Of a DNA stretch of 64,000 nt, positions 51,981 through 61,782 are shown piece after piece. The notes below the pieces were generated by a model. The model was given only the letters and a program-made list of their open reading frames with translations, was not told the origin of the DNA and made no database searches. Location of the stretch: NCBI GenBank assembly GCA_036262035.1, contig DATAJS010000018.1, positions 1 through 64,000 of the forward strand, read 5' to 3'. Position numbers and translations under genes: made by a program. The number at the start of each line of letters is the position of its first letter. Positions within the stretch are counted from its first letter, which is position 1. The DNA comes from Burkholderiales bacterium (lineage in GTDB: Bacteria; Pseudomonadota; Gammaproteobacteria; Burkholderiales; SG8-41).

Positions 51981-52678
51981 CGGGCGCTCTCGATCTCCGC
52001 GTTGATCGCAGCGAGCGCGGCGAGCGGATCGGCCGCGCGCGTGATCGGTCGGCCGATGACCAGATACGACGAGCCCGCGTGTATCGCGTCGGCCGGGGTC
52101 ATCACGCGCTGCTGATCGTCGGCGGCGGCGCTCGCGGGACGGATGCCGGGTGTGACGAGGACGAAGCCGGGGCGGCAGCTCTCGCGCAGCACCACCGTCT
52201 CGCGCGCGGAGCACACCACGCCGTCGAGACCACAGGCGTCGGTCAGCGAGGCGAGCCGCAGCACCGCGTCCTCGGCGGTGCCGCTCATACCGATCTCGGC
52301 GAGGTCGGCGTCGCTCATGCTGGTCAGCACGGTCACCGCGATGAGCTTCGGAGCGTCCGCCTCCATGGGTATCGCCGCGCGCGCGGCTTCGAGCATCGCG
52401 CGACCGCCGGAGGCGTGGACGTTCACCATCCACACCCCGAGGCTCGCAGCGGCGCGGCACGCGGCGCCGACGGTGTTCGGGATGTCGTGGAACTTCAGAT
52501 CGAGGAACACGCCGAAACCGCGCTTCACGAGCGCTTCGACGAAAGCCGGCCCCGCGGCCGTGAAGAGCTCCTTGCCGACCTTGACGCGGCATTGCGCGGG
52601 GTCCAGCCGCGCGACCAGCTCGAGCGCAGGCTCCGCATCGGCGTAGTCCAGCGCAACAATGATTCTGGGATCCGTCAC
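51977..52678 (-). CDS. pyrF: Orotidine 5'-phosphate decarboxylase
   Basis: The 233-residue protein starts [20 protein letters not shown]. It contains the active-site [16 protein letters not shown] and the phosphate-binding VTPGIRP near the C-terminus. It makes UMP, the last step of pyrimidine synthesis. The start codon is GTG and lies inside a GTGACGG heptamer of the upstream array, so the repeat provides the initiation codon; no better start exists. The motif set and length are otherwise normal. Confidence 0.95.
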   Translation of the reverse strand: MTDPRIIVALDYADAEPALELVARLDPAQCRVKVGKELFTAAGPAFVEALVKRGFGVFLDLKFHDIPNTVGAACRAAASLGVWMVNVHASGGRAMLEAARAAIPMEADAPKLIAVTVLTSMSDADLAEIGMSGTAEDAVLRLASLTDACGLDGVVCSARETVVLRESCRPGFVLVTPGIRPASAAADDQQRVMTPADAIHAGSSYLVIGRPITRAADPLAALAAINAEIESAR

Positions 52679-52731
52679 TCCGTCACCGCCTTACCCGTCA
52701 CCGCTTCATCCGTCACCGCTACACCCGTCAC
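52672..52731. repeat. GTGACGG repeat array with 15-bp period between lapB and pyrF
   Basis: CCGTCAC occurs at 52672, 52680, 52695, 52710 and 52725; four copies are 15 bases apart with 8-base spacers (CGCCTTAC, CGCTTCAT, CGCTACAC). Read on the minus strand the unit is GTGACGG. The last unit supplies the GTG start codon of pyrF, and the array begins 10 bases after the lapB stop. Confidence 0.85.
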
Positions 52732-52741
52732 TTTTTCTCTC

Positions 52742-53917
52742 TCACGCCGGCACGCCTTTCTCTTCAGTGCGTCGCGGCGAGTACGTCTCCCACGCCGCGC
52801 ACGCCGGACAATGCCAGTAATACTGCCGCGCGCGGAAACCGCAGTTGTCGCACTTGTACATCGCTAGGTTGCGCGTGTGCTCGTTGAGCAGCCCTCTGAC
52901 CAGCTCGAGGTCGCGGCGGCGCTCGAGCGACGCGTCGACGAGCTGGGCTTCGATCAGCTTGTCGAGTCCGAGCAGCATCGGGGTACGCCGCAGCTCGTCG
53001 CGAACGAGCTTGTATGCGGGCTCCGGCCCCTGGCGCTCGAGGCTCGCCTGGAACACCACGTTGAGCGCGTCGAGCGACGGGTATTTCTCGAGATAACCCT
53101 TCAAAAGGTTGAGCCCTTCCTCGGCCCGGCCAAGCGCTTTGTAGGCTTCGTAAATGCGCTCGGCGACCAGCGCGAGGTACGCCGGGTTCTGGCTCTCGAT
53201 GCGCTTCCACGCGTCGATCGCCGCCTCGGTGTTGCCGAGCTGGAGCTCTAGATCGCCGCGCAGCACGTTGGCGCGCACGCACAGCCGATGATGCGCGAGC
53301 GCCTCGTCGAGGTGCGGCCGCGCGGCGTCGTGGCGCGTATGCATGATCTCGCGGCTCGCGAGCTCGCAGTGGAAGTTCGCGATCTCCTTCTGGTGCGAGC
53401 GGCCGGTGACCGACGTCAGCTTCTGGGCGACGTCGATCGCTTTCTGCCAGTCCTTCTCCTGCTGGTAGATCTCCAGCAGGAACTTCAGCGCGGGCTCGGC
53501 GTGGGCGGTGCCGTCGAGCCTGAGGAAGAGCTCCTCGGCGCGGTCGAGGAGGCCCGCCTTGAGATAGTCCTGCGCGAGCTCGAACAGCGCGGCGCGCTTC
53601 TGGTCGTCGCGGATGTCCGGGCGCTCGACGAGGTTCTGGTGCATGCGGATCGCGCGCTCGATCTCGCCGCGCCGCCTGAAGAGGCTGCCGAGCGCGAAGT
53701 GCAGCTCGATCGTCTGCGGGTCGACCTTGACCGCTTCGATGAACGCCTCGATCGCCTTGTCAGGCTGCTCGTTGAGCAGGAAGTTCAGCCCGCGGAAGTA
53801 CGAAGCCGGCAGGGTGCGCGACTCCGACACCACGTGGCGTATGTCGATGCGCGCGGCCATCCAGCCGAGCGCGAAGAAGAGCGGCAGCGCGAGCAGCCAC
53901 CAGTACTCGAGATCCAT
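52742..53917 (-). CDS. lapB: Lipopolysaccharide assembly protein LapB
   Basis: The 391-residue protein has an N-terminal membrane helix (MDLEYWWLLALPLFFALGWM) and TPR repeats in between. A C-terminal rubredoxin-like metal site is visible (CDNCGFRARQYYWHCPAC). LapB tunes LpxC proteolysis by FtsH and links LPS synthesis to transport. It follows lapA by 23 bases in the same direction. Confidence 0.95.
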   Translation of the reverse strand: MDLEYWWLLALPLFFALGWMAARIDIRHVVSESRTLPASYFRGLNFLLNEQPDKAIEAFIEAVKVDPQTIELHFALGSLFRRRGEIERAIRMHQNLVERPDIRDDQKRAALFELAQDYLKAGLLDRAEELFLRLDGTAHAEPALKFLLEIYQQEKDWQKAIDVAQKLTSVTGRSHQKEIANFHCELASREIMHTRHDAARPHLDEALAHHRLCVRANVLRGDLELQLGNTEAAIDAWKRIESQNPAYLALVAERIYEAYKALGRAEEGLNLLKGYLEKYPSLDALNVVFQASLERQGPEPAYKLVRDELRRTPMLLGLDKLIEAQLVDASLERRRDLELVRGLLNEHTRNLAMYKCDNCGFRARQYYWHCPACAAWETYSPRRTEEKGVPA

Positions 53918-53940
53918 TCGACCTCAGCCGTTGCGCGGCT

Positions 53941-54231
53941 TCACACGCCCGCCACGTCGGGCGGCGGCGCAGGCGGCGTGGCGACGCCGCGTCCCTGGAT
54001 CTCGCGCGTAAGCCGGGAGATCTCGCGCCGCTGCCGCATGATCTGCACCAGCGCGGCGGACAGACCCAGCGCGGCCCCGAGGCAGAAGAAGACGAGCAAC
54101 ACGAAGATGAGCGGCGCGCGCCATTCCTGCCCGAGGAAATAGCGCACCGAGACCGGGTCGGTGTTCTTGATCGCGAACGTCAGCGCCACCACGAAAAGCA
54201 GCAGCTTGACGACCCAGAGGACGTAACGCAT
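53941..54231 (-). CDS. lapA: LapA-family membrane protein
   Basis: The 96-residue protein has two membrane helices (LWVVKLLLFVVALTFAIKNT; PLIFVLLVFFCLGAALGLSA) and a basic cytoplasmic helix (QIMRQRREISRLTREIQG), the LapA arrangement. It sits in the inner membrane and usually pairs with LapB. The Pro-rich tail is not conserved. It is preceded by a 206-base gap and an ihfB terminator. Confidence 0.9.
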   Translation of the reverse strand: MRYVLWVVKLLLFVVALTFAIKNTDPVSVRYFLGQEWRAPLIFVLLVFFCLGAALGLSAALVQIMRQRREISRLTREIQGRGVATPPAPPPDVAGV

Positions 54232-54382
54232 GGGGCCGCAGGATAACGCGAGTAAGGCGGCTATGCCACAGGTGCTGATAACGCATAAAGAAAATGTAGC
54301 GCCGCCAGGCGCTCTAAGCGCGCAGTTCGCGCGGCGAGGCGCAGCGCAGCTGCGCCGAAGCAGCGGTGTAGACCTTTCCGCG
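54232..54382. other. Intergenic region before lapA
   Basis: No gene is seen in this stretch. GCGCCGCCAGGCGC at about 54299-54312 is a small GC palindrome. On the minus strand the stretch probably carries the lapA promoter, but no standard element was found. Confidence 0.3.
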
Positions 54383-54416
54383 AAAAAAAGCGGCAGGATC
54401 GTTGACCCTGCCGCTT
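54383..54416 (-). terminator. Rho-independent terminator of ihfB
   Basis: On the minus strand AAGCGGCAGG and CCTGCCGCTT (54407-54416 and 54389-54398) form a 10-bp stem. It is followed by a run of T (the A tract at 54383-54389). It is 22 bases after the ihfB stop. Confidence 0.85.
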
Positions 54417-54437
54417 CAGCGCTTCAGTGGTAAGCAC

Positions 54438-54725
54438 CTATTCTTTTTTCAGATCGACCCGTTCCCGCAGCTCCTTGCCCGCCTTGAAGTGCGGGACGTA
54501 TTTCGCGGGAACCTGCACCTTCTCTCCCGACTTGGGATTGCGTCCGGTGCGGGGTGGCCGATAGTTCAAGCCGAAGCTGCCGAATCCTCTGATCTCGATG
54601 CGTTGTCCGTCCGCGAGGCTCTTGGCCATCGCGTCCAGGATCATCTTGACCGCGAGCTCGGCGTCCTTGGCGACGAGCTGCGGATAGCGGGCCGCGAGCT
54701 TCGCGATCAGCTCCGACTTGGTCAT
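54438..54725 (-). CDS. ihfB: Integration host factor subunit beta
   Basis: The 95-residue protein begins [20 protein letters not shown]. It contains the DNA-bending arm [20 protein letters not shown] with the critical Pro at its tip and [19 protein letters not shown]. With IhfA it bends DNA for recombination, transcription and replication. It lies downstream of rpsA, its usual partner in betaproteobacteria and enterobacteria. Confidence 0.97.
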   Translation of the reverse strand: MTKSELIAKLAARYPQLVAKDAELAVKMILDAMAKSLADGQRIEIRGFGSFGLNYRPPRTGRNPKSGEKVQVPAKYVPHFKAGKELRERVDLKKE

Positions 54726-54743
54726 GGTCCTCCCTCGACTCTC

Positions 54744-56486
54744 TTATTGTTGGCTGTTGGCCGTGTCCAGCTTCGCCTTGAGCAGCGCTCCCAGGTTGGT
54801 CGTGCCCGCGCTGCTCTTGTCCGCGGCGTGCTTCTGGATCGCCTCGGCCTCCTCCGCCAGGTCTTTCGCCTTGATCGAGAGATTGATCGTACGGTTCTTG
54901 CGGTCGACGTTGATGATCATCGCGGTGACCGAATCGCCTTCCTTCAGCTTGGTGCGGATGTCTTCCACGCGGTCGCGCGAGACTTCCGACGCCCGCAGGT
55001 AGCCTTCCATGTCGCCGTCGAGGGCGATGACCGCGCCCTTGGCGTCGATCGCCTTCACGGTGCCGGTGACGATCGAGTTCTTCTCGTGCGAGGACACGTA
55101 GTTGTTGTACGGGTCGCCTTCGAGCTGCTTGATGCCGAGCGAGATGCGCTCGCGCTCGACGTCGATCGACAGGACCGTCGCGTCGACTTCCTCGCTCTTC
55201 TTGTAGTTGCGCACGGCTTCCTCGCCGGGCGTCGACCACGAGAGGTCGGAGAGGTGAACCAGGCCGTCGATGCCGCCGGGCAGGCCGATGAAGATGCCGA
55301 AGTCGGTGATCGACTTGATCTGGCCGCGGACGCGATCGCCTTTCTTGTGGTTCATGGCGAACTCTTCCCACGGGTTCGGCATGCACTGCTTCATGCCGAG
55401 CGAGATGCGGCGGCGGTCTTCGTCGATCTCGAGGACCATGACTTCCACTTCGTCGCCGAGCTGGACCACTTTGGACGGATGCACGTTCTTGTTGGTCCAG
55501 TCCATCTCGGACACGTGCACCAGGCCTTCGATGCCCGACTCGATCTCGACGAACGCACCGTAGTCGGTGAGGTTCGAGACCTTGCCGAACAGGCGCGTGC
55601 CGGGCGGGTAACGGCGCGAGAGGCCGACCCACGGGTCCTCGCCGAGCTGCTTCATGCCGAGCGAGACGCGGTTCTTCTCCTGGTCGAACTTCAGGACCTT
55701 GGCCTGCACTTCGTCGCCGACCGACAGGATCTCGGACGGGTGCTTGACGCGGCGCCACGCGAGGTCGGTGATGTGCAGCAGGCCGTCGATGCCGCCGAGG
55801 TCGACGAACGCACCGTAGTCGGTGATGTTCTTGACGATGCCCTTGACGACGGCGCCTTCCTGCAGCGTCTCGAGGAGCTTCTGGCGCTCTTCACCCTGGT
55901 TGGCTTCGAGCACCGCGCGGCGCGACACGACCACGTTGTTGCGCTTGCGGTCGAGCTTGATGACCTTGAAGTCCATCTGCTTGTTTTCGTACGGCGTGGT
56001 GTCCTTGACCGGGCGGATGTCCACGAGGGAGCCCGGGAGGAAGGCGCGGATGCCGTTCACCATGACGGTGAGGCCGCCTTTGACCTTGCCGTTGATCGTG
56101 CCCTGCACGACGTTGCCCTTCTCGAGGGCTTCCTCGAGCTCGTGCCAGGCGGCAAGGCGCTTCGCCTTGTCGCGCGAGAGCCGCGTCTCGCCGTGGCCGT
56201 CTTCGAGGGATTCGATCGCGACGCTGATGAAGTCGCCGGGCTGGACTTCGATCTCGCCGCGGTCGTTACGGAATTCGTCGACCGGAATGTAGCTTTCGGA
56301 CTTGAGCCCGGCGTTGACCACGACGAAGTTGTCGTCCGCGCGGATCACCTCCGCGGTGATGACTTCGCCTATGCGCATTTCCTTGCGCGCGAGACTTTCT
56401 TCGAAAAGGGCCGCGAAGCTTTCGGGATCCAGCGCGGGAGCAGGAGCGGACGTGGTCGGAGAGGCCGGGGTAGAGGTTTTCATCAT
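54744..56486 (-). CDS. rpsA: 30S ribosomal protein S1
   Basis: The 580-residue protein consists of six S1 domains, with repeated blocks such as [20 protein letters not shown] and [20 protein letters not shown]. It binds mRNA at the ribosome and starts translation. The N-terminus [20 protein letters not shown] is a low-complexity leader; either of the two adjacent ATG codons may be used. Its neighbours cmk and ihfB are as expected. Confidence 0.97.
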   Translation of the reverse strand: MMKTSTPASPTTSAPAPALDPESFAALFEESLARKEMRIGEVITAEVIRADDNFVVVNAGLKSESYIPVDEFRNDRGEIEVQPGDFISVAIESLEDGHGETRLSRDKAKRLAAWHELEEALEKGNVVQGTINGKVKGGLTVMVNGIRAFLPGSLVDIRPVKDTTPYENKQMDFKVIKLDRKRNNVVVSRRAVLEANQGEERQKLLETLQEGAVVKGIVKNITDYGAFVDLGGIDGLLHITDLAWRRVKHPSEILSVGDEVQAKVLKFDQEKNRVSLGMKQLGEDPWVGLSRRYPPGTRLFGKVSNLTDYGAFVEIESGIEGLVHVSEMDWTNKNVHPSKVVQLGDEVEVMVLEIDEDRRRISLGMKQCMPNPWEEFAMNHKKGDRVRGQIKSITDFGIFIGLPGGIDGLVHLSDLSWSTPGEEAVRNYKKSEEVDATVLSIDVERERISLGIKQLEGDPYNNYVSSHEKNSIVTGTVKAIDAKGAVIALDGDMEGYLRASEVSRDRVEDIRTKLKEGDSVTAMIINVDRKNRTINLSIKAKDLAEEAEAIQKHAADKSSAGTTNLGALLKAKLDTANSQQ

Positions 56487-56584
56487 TAGGGGTTTGGGAG
56501 TTTGGTCGCCGCCGGTGGTCGGCGGGTCAGTTGAAAAAACCACGAACCGAGGGGGTCCATGGCGCCTGTTGTTGCCCTCCTGCG

Positions 56585-57247
56585 CTACCTGGTCTTACCG
56601 CGATGCAGCTCCAGCACTTTCGCCACCGAGGCCTCGATCGAGAGGGCTGTCGTATCGAGCTCGACGGCGTCCGGGGCCTTCAAAAGCGGGGCCGCGGCGC
56701 GTTGAGTATCGCGCGCGTCCCGCGCCCGGATATCCTGCAAAAGGGCGTCCATGTTAGCACTCATTCCTTTGTCGATCAACTGCTTATAGCGCCTTCTGGC
56801 CCTTTCCACGGCGTCCGCGGTCAGGAAGATTTTGAGGCCCGCGTCGGGGAAAACGACCGTGCCCATGTCGCGGCCGTCGGCGACCAGCCCGGGCGGCTGC
56901 CGGAACGCGCGCTGGCGCTCCAGCAGGGCGTCGCGCACCGGCTGCAGGGCCGCCACGCGCGAGGCGGCGGCACCCACGTCCTCGGCCCGGATGGCGTCGG
57001 TGACGTCGCCGCCCTCCAGCGCGATGCGGGCTCCGGTGAAACGGCAGTCGAGGTCGACGGCGATCTGCGCGAGCGCGGGCACGTCGTCCAGGCCGATGCC
57101 GCGCCGTAGCGCCGCGAGTCCCACGAGCCGGTAAAGGGCGCCGCTGTCGAGAAAATGGAAGCCCAGCGCGTCGGCGACCTTGGCGGCGACGGTCCCCTTG
57201 CCCGAAGCGGACGGTCCGTCGATGGCGATCACGGGGGCAAGGCTCAA
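56585..57247 (-). CDS. cmk: Cytidylate kinase
   Basis: The 220-residue protein begins [20 protein letters not shown] with the P-loop. [20 protein letters not shown] and [13 protein letters not shown] are the CMP-binding and lid motifs. The start codon is TTG, overlapping the aroA stop as TTGA. It phosphorylates CMP and dCMP. It lies between aroA and rpsA, the classic order. Confidence 0.95.
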   Translation of the reverse strand: MSLAPVIAIDGPSASGKGTVAAKVADALGFHFLDSGALYRLVGLAALRRGIGLDDVPALAQIAVDLDCRFTGARIALEGGDVTDAIRAEDVGAAASRVAALQPVRDALLERQRAFRQPPGLVADGRDMGTVVFPDAGLKIFLTADAVERARRRYKQLIDKGMSANMDALLQDIRARDARDTQRAAAPLLKAPDAVELDTTALSIEASVAKVLELHRGKTR

Positions 57248-58590
57248 GGCTGACTCTCGGAAATGGAAGCGAGCACGTCGAAATATTCGGGAAAGGTCTT
57301 GCCGACGCAGCCGGGGTCGTTGATGCGCACCGGCACACCGCCCAGCGCGACGAGCGAAAAGCACATCGCCATGCGGTGGTCGTCGTAGGTGGCTATGGAA
57401 GCGCCGGGCCTGAGTCCGAAGGCGTGAGGCGTGAGGGGTGAGGCGGGAGGCGTGATTTTCAGGTAATCGGCGCCCTCTTCCACGTCCGCGCCGACCTTGC
57501 GCAGCTCCGTCGCCATCGCCGAAATCCGGTCGGTCTCTTTCACGCGCCAGCTTCCGATGTTGCGCAAGGTGCTGGGGCCGTCGGCGAAGAGCGCGAGCAC
57601 TGCCGCGGTCATGGCGGCGTCGGGGATGTGGTTCAGGTCCGCGTCGAGCGCGCGGAGCTTGCCTGTGCGCTTTACGTCGTCGGCCGCGGTCGCCTCGATC
57701 CAGTTATCGCCCATCGTGATGTGCGCGCCCATGCGCTCGAGCACTTCGGTGAAACGCACGTCACCCTGGATACTCGATCGCCCGACCCCTTCGACGCGCA
57801 CCGCTGCGCCGCCCGTCAGCCCGCTGATCAGGCCCGCCGCGAGGAAGTAGGACGCCGACGACGCATCGCCTTCGACGTAGATCTCGCCGGGGCTCGCGTA
57901 CCCGTTCGTCGCGGGAATGTCGAAGCGAGACCACTCCGTGCGTTTCACCTCGACGCCGAAGCGCTTCAGCGTGTTGACCGTGATCTCGACGTACGGCTTG
58001 GAGATGAGCTCCCCGACGATCTCGATGCCGCACGCGCGTCGGGTGAGCGGCAACGCCATCAGCAGTCCGGTGAGGAACTGGCTCGACACGTTGCCGCGAA
58101 TCTTCAGCGGCCGCGACACGTCGAGCGCCGCGGCACGGATCTGCAGCGGCGGATAGCCCTGCTGCCCGAGGTAATCGATCGCAGCACCGGCCGCGGCGAG
58201 CGCTTCGACGAGGTCGCCGATCGGCCGCTCGTGCATGCGCGGCACGCCGGAGAGCCGGTACTCGCCGCCGAGCACGCCGAGCACGGCCGTCAGCGGACGG
58301 AACGCGGTGCCCGCATTGCCGAGGAAGAGATCGGCCTGCTTCACCGGAAACGCGCCGCCGGCGCCGTGCACGCGCACCGTGCGGTTCGCCACGGCGTCGC
58401 AGCGCACGCCGAGCGCGCGCAGCGCATCCAGCATGTAGCGTGTGTCGTCGGACTCGAGCACGTCGCGTACGAGCGTCTCGCCGTGCGCGAGCGCGGCGAG
58501 GAGCAGCGTGCGGTTCGAGATGCTCTTCGATCCCGGCAGCCGCACGCTGCCGCTCACGCGGCGTATGGGAGCGAGGTCGAGATGTTCCAC
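57244..58590 (-). CDS. aroA: 3-phosphoshikimate 1-carboxyvinyltransferase (EPSP synthase)
   Basis: The 448-residue protein contains [57 protein letters not shown] and [16 protein letters not shown]. It makes EPSP, the sixth step of the shikimate pathway. The start is GTG at 58590, just after the tyrA stop; no ATG fits. Near the C-terminus [17 protein letters not shown] looks like an inserted loop that coincides with five heptamer repeats in the DNA. The rest is normal. Confidence 0.95.
   Translation of the reverse strand: MEHLDLAPIRRVSGSVRLPGSKSISNRTLLLAALAHGETLVRDVLESDDTRYMLDALRALGVRCDAVANRTVRVHGAGGAFPVKQADLFLGNAGTAFRPLTAVLGVLGGEYRLSGVPRMHERPIGDLVEALAAAGAAIDYLGQQGYPPLQIRAAALDVSRPLKIRGNVSSQFLTGLLMALPLTRRACGIEIVGELISKPYVEITVNTLKRFGVEVKRTEWSRFDIPATNGYASPGEIYVEGDASSASYFLAAGLISGLTGGAAVRVEGVGRSSIQGDVRFTEVLERMGAHITMGDNWIEATAADDVKRTGKLRALDADLNHIPDAAMTAAVLALFADGPSTLRNIGSWRVKETDRISAMATELRKVGADVEEGADYLKITPPASPLTPHAFGLRPGASIATYDDHRMAMCFSLVALGGVPVRINDPGCVGKTFPEYFDVLASISESQP
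57421..57455. repeat. Five heptamers inside aroA
   Basis: GGCGTGA, GGCGTGA, GGGGTGA, GGCGGGA and GGCGTGA follow without a gap on the plus strand. They encode the loop around [12 protein letters not shown] of AroA without a frameshift of the gene. 35 bases is not a multiple of three, so expansion by one unit would break the frame. Confidence 0.85.
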
Positions 58591-58592
58591 GG

Positions 58593-59501
58593 TCAGGCGG
58601 GTTTCCTGATGAGCCAGCGGCTGCGCGCGTCGCGCGCGCGCTCGAACATGCGGGTGAGCGCGGCCGCGTCGCAATTCTCGATCGCGCCGCGCGCGATCTC
58701 GAGCTCTTCGACGTAATTATCGAGCAGCGCCACCAGCGCTTCCCTGTTCGCCACGCAAATGTCGCGCCACATCTCCGGCGAGCTGCCGGCGATGCGCACG
58801 GTGTCGCGCAGGCCGCCGCCGGAGTAGCCGAGCAGCGTGGGCGCGTCCTTGCGCTTGGCGAGCATGCTGACGAGCGCGAACGCGACGACATGCGGCAGGT
58901 GGCTCACCGCCGCGAAGATCTCGTCGTGGCGCCTCGGATCGAGCCGCACGATCTTCGCGCCGGTCGCGAGCCACGCGTCGCGCACGAGCTTCGAGGCGGA
59001 GGTTTTCGTTTCCGGCTGCGGTGCGAGGATCACGTTGCGGTCGCGAAAGAGCTCGGGAAATGCAGCAGTCGCGCCGCTCTTTTCGGTGCCCGCGATCGGA
59101 TGCGAAGGCACGAAGCGCTCGAAGTGGTCACCCAGGAAGCGCTTCGCGTACGCGATCACGTCCTGCTTGGTGCTGCCGCCGTCGGTGATCACGGTCTTGT
59201 CGCCGAGCGCCGGGGCGATCTGCGCCATGACTTCGGGCATCTGCCCGACCGGCGTTCCCAGGAACACCAGATCGGCGTCGCGCACCGCTTTGGCGGCGTC
59301 TCGGCTCGCTTCGTCGATGACGCCGAGCTTCAGCGCGGCGTCGAGGTTCTTCTTCGTGCGGCCGACGCCGACGACGTGCCTGACGAGCTTCGCCCTCTTC
59401 AGCGCGAGCGCGAACGAGCCGCCGATCAGGCCGACGCCGATGACGACGAGCTTGCCGATCTTCGGTTTGCCGGCGGCCGTTTTCTTACGCGCCGCGCTCA
59501 C
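58593..59501 (-). CDS. tyrA: Prephenate dehydrogenase
   Basis: The 302-residue protein starts with GTG in a GTGA overlap with the hisC stop. It contains the NAD-binding [20 protein letters not shown] and the active-site [19 protein letters not shown]. It oxidatively decarboxylates prephenate for tyrosine synthesis. There is no ACT domain, so feedback control is probably absent. The gene lies between hisC and aroA, the betaproteobacterial arrangement. Confidence 0.93.
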   Translation of the reverse strand: MSAARKKTAAGKPKIGKLVVIGVGLIGGSFALALKRAKLVRHVVGVGRTKKNLDAALKLGVIDEASRDAAKAVRDADLVFLGTPVGQMPEVMAQIAPALGDKTVITDGGSTKQDVIAYAKRFLGDHFERFVPSHPIAGTEKSGATAAFPELFRDRNVILAPQPETKTSASKLVRDAWLATGAKIVRLDPRRHDEIFAAVSHLPHVVAFALVSMLAKRKDAPTLLGYSGGGLRDTVRIAGSSPEMWRDICVANREALVALLDNYVEELEIARGAIENCDAAALTRMFERARDARSRWLIRKPA

Positions 59502-60595
59502 TGAATCGCCGCCTTCAGGCTTTCCAGGAAGCGCGCGTTCTCGCTTTCCAGTCCGATCGAGACGCGCAGGTGGTTCGGCATGCCGTAGCTCGCGATCGGC
59601 CGCACGATCACGCCCGCGCGCAGCAGGCGCTGGAACACGCCGGCGGCGTCCTTCACTTCGAAGGTCACGAAGTTGCCGTACGAGGGGATGTAGGCGAGCC
59701 CCATCGCCGTGAGCCCCGCGGCGATCTGCTTCATGCCCGCAAGGTTCAGGTCGTGGCTCTGCTTCACGAACGCCTCGTCCGCCAGCGCGGCAGCCGCCGC
59801 GGCGAGCGCGACGCTGTTCACGTTGAACGGCTCGCGCACGCGGTTCATGAGATCGGCTACGGCTGCGTTGGCGAGCGAGTAACCCACGCGCAGTCCCGCG
59901 AGACCGTAGACCTTGGAAAACGTGCGGCTGATGACGAGGTTCGGGTGCTTCGCCAGCCACGCGACGGTCTCGACGCGCACCTCGCGCGGCAGGTATTCGT
60001 TGTACGCCTCGTCGAGCACGACGAGCACGTGATCGGGGAGCTTGCCGATGAAGCGCTCCAGCGCGTCGGCGGCGATGTAGGTGCCGGTGGGATTGTTCGG
60101 GTTCGCGATGAAGACGATGCGCGTCTTGCGCGTGACCGCTTTCGCCATCGCGTCGAGGTCGTGGCCGTAATCGCGCGCCGGCACTTCGATGCCTTTCGCA
60201 CCGATCGCCTGGATCGCGAGCGGATACACCGCAAACGCATGCTGAGAGTAGATTGCCTCGTCTTCCGGCGTGAGGAACGCGCGCGCAGCGAGATCGAGCA
60301 CGTCGTTGGAGCCGTTGCCGAGCACGATCTGATCGGCGGCGACGCCGTAGCGCTTGCACAGCGCCTGCTTCAGCTCGAAGCCGTTGCCGTCGGGATAGCG
60401 GCCGAGGTCCGCCAGGACTTTGGCGATCGCTTCCTGCGCGCGCGGGCTCACGCCGAGCGGATTCTCGTTCGACGCGAGCTTGATGATGCTCGCCTCCTCG
60501 AGGTTCAGCTCGCGCGCGAGTTCGGAGATCGGCTTGCCGGGCTGATACGGCGCGATGGCGCGGATGTACGAAGGGGCGAAATCGGAAACGCTCAT
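59498..60595 (-). CDS. hisC: Histidinol-phosphate/aromatic aminotransferase (HisC)
   Basis: The 365-residue PLP enzyme has the Lys motif [18 protein letters not shown] and begins [40 protein letters not shown] is conserved. The position in the aromatic cluster rather than a his operon suggests its in-cell role is transamination to phenylalanine and tyrosine, as hisC copies elsewhere in betaproteobacteria. The stop overlaps tyrA. Confidence 0.9.
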   Translation of the reverse strand: MSVSDFAPSYIRAIAPYQPGKPISELARELNLEEASIIKLASNENPLGVSPRAQEAIAKVLADLGRYPDGNGFELKQALCKRYGVAADQIVLGNGSNDVLDLAARAFLTPEDEAIYSQHAFAVYPLAIQAIGAKGIEVPARDYGHDLDAMAKAVTRKTRIVFIANPNNPTGTYIAADALERFIGKLPDHVLVVLDEAYNEYLPREVRVETVAWLAKHPNLVISRTFSKVYGLAGLRVGYSLANAAVADLMNRVREPFNVNSVALAAAAAALADEAFVKQSHDLNLAGMKQIAAGLTAMGLAYIPSYGNFVTFEVKDAAGVFQRLLRAGVIVRPIASYGMPNHLRVSIGLESENARFLESLKAAIQ

Positions 60596-60601
60596 AAGAT
60601 C

Positions 60602-60718
60602 AGTGTTGAGTGTTGAGTGTTGAGTGTTGAGTGTTGAGTTGGGCGTTGGTCGGTCTTGAGCCTCGGGTGCTTAGCGAACACGGTTTTCACTAAACACTCA
60701 ACACTCAACACTTGACAC
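60602..60718. repeat. Heptamer inverted array between pheA and hisC
   Basis: Five AGTGTTG units stand at 60602-60636, and the complementary array (CAACACT type) lies at 60693-60718. A 20-bp stretch, AGTGTTGAGTGTTGAGTGTT, pairs exactly with the other arm, giving a long hairpin with a loop of about 60 bases. The pheA TAG stop (60718-60720) directly abuts the right arm. Confidence 0.88.
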
Positions 60719-61782
60719 TAGATTGCGGCAGGATACGAGCCGAGGTTTTTGTACATCGACGCCGTGCGCTCGAGCTCACCCAGCGCCGCGGCGACGTTGC
60801 GGTCGTGCGCGTGGCCTTCGATGTCGACGTAGAACACGTACTCCCAGCGGCCGGTGCGCGCCGGGCGCGACTCGAGCTTGCTCATGCTCACGCGGTTCGC
60901 GGCCAGAGGCGTCAGCAATTCGTGGATCGCGCCGGGCACGTTGCGCGTCGCGAGGATCAGCGAGGTCTTGTCCTTGCCCGAAGGCGGCGCGTCGCTCTCG
61001 GCGATCACGAGAAAGCGCGTGGTGTTGGTCGCTTCGTCCTCGATGTTGCGCGCGAGGAGGTTCAGGCCGTAGAGCTCCGCCGCGGTCTTGCTCGCGATCG
61101 CGCCGGTCCCGCGCTCGGCCGCGGCCATGCGCGCGGCTTCGGCATTACTCACGACGGCGACTGTCTCAGCCTGAGGCAGGTTGCGTGCGAGCCAGCGCTG
61201 GCATTGCGCGAGGCTCTGGGTGTGCGAGTACACCTTGCGCACCGCCGACAGCGATTTCGCCTTGCTCATGAAGCACTGCCGGATGGGCAGCATCACTTCG
61301 CCGCACACGCGCGCGGGCGTCGTGAGGAGCAGGTCGAGCGTGCGGCCGACCGCGCCTTCGGTGGAATTCTCGACGGGCACGACGGCATGCCCCGCGGTCC
61401 CGGTCTCCACCTGCCTGAACACTTCGTCGATGGAAGCGCACGGCAGCGTCGGCACCACCCCGCCGAAGTGCTTCATCGCGGCTTCCTGGCTGTAGGTGCC
61501 GGCCGGGCCGAGGTATGCGACGACCATGCGGTCTTCGAGCGCCCGGCATGCGGACATGATCTCGGTGAAGACGCGCTGCAACGCCGCGTCGGGCAGCGGC
61601 CCGTTGTTGAGCTCGGCGACGCGGCGCAGGACCTGCGCCTCGCGCTCGGGGCGATAGACCGCGACGCCTTTCTTGAAGCGGCCGACCTGCTCCACCACGC
61701 GCGCGCGCTGCGCCAGCAGCTTGACGAGCTTTTGGTCGACTGCGTCGATCTTGTCGCGCAGGTTCTTGAGCGTGTCGCTCAT
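60718..61782 (-). CDS. pheA: Bifunctional chorismate mutase/prephenate dehydratase (P-protein)
   Basis: The 354-residue protein has an N-terminal AroQ chorismate mutase domain (LRDKIDAVDQKLVKLLAQRA) at about 5-90. A prephenate dehydratase domain (YLGPAGTYSQEAAMKHFG, ENSTEGAVGRTLDLLL) follows. The C-terminal ACT domain (KTSLILATRNVPGAIHELLT, ESRPARTGRWEYVFYVDIEG) should bind phenylalanine. It makes phenylpyruvate. It overlaps serA by 4 bases. Confidence 0.96.
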   Translation of the reverse strand: MSDTLKNLRDKIDAVDQKLVKLLAQRARVVEQVGRFKKGVAVYRPEREAQVLRRVAELNNGPLPDAALQRVFTEIMSACRALEDRMVVAYLGPAGTYSQEAAMKHFGGVVPTLPCASIDEVFRQVETGTAGHAVVPVENSTEGAVGRTLDLLLTTPARVCGEVMLPIRQCFMSKAKSLSAVRKVYSHTQSLAQCQRWLARNLPQAETVAVVSNAEAARMAAAERGTGAIASKTAAELYGLNLLARNIEDEATNTTRFLVIAESDAPPSGKDKTSLILATRNVPGAIHELLTPLAANRVSMSKLESRPARTGRWEYVFYVDIEGHAHDRNVAAALGELERTASMYKNLGSYPAAI

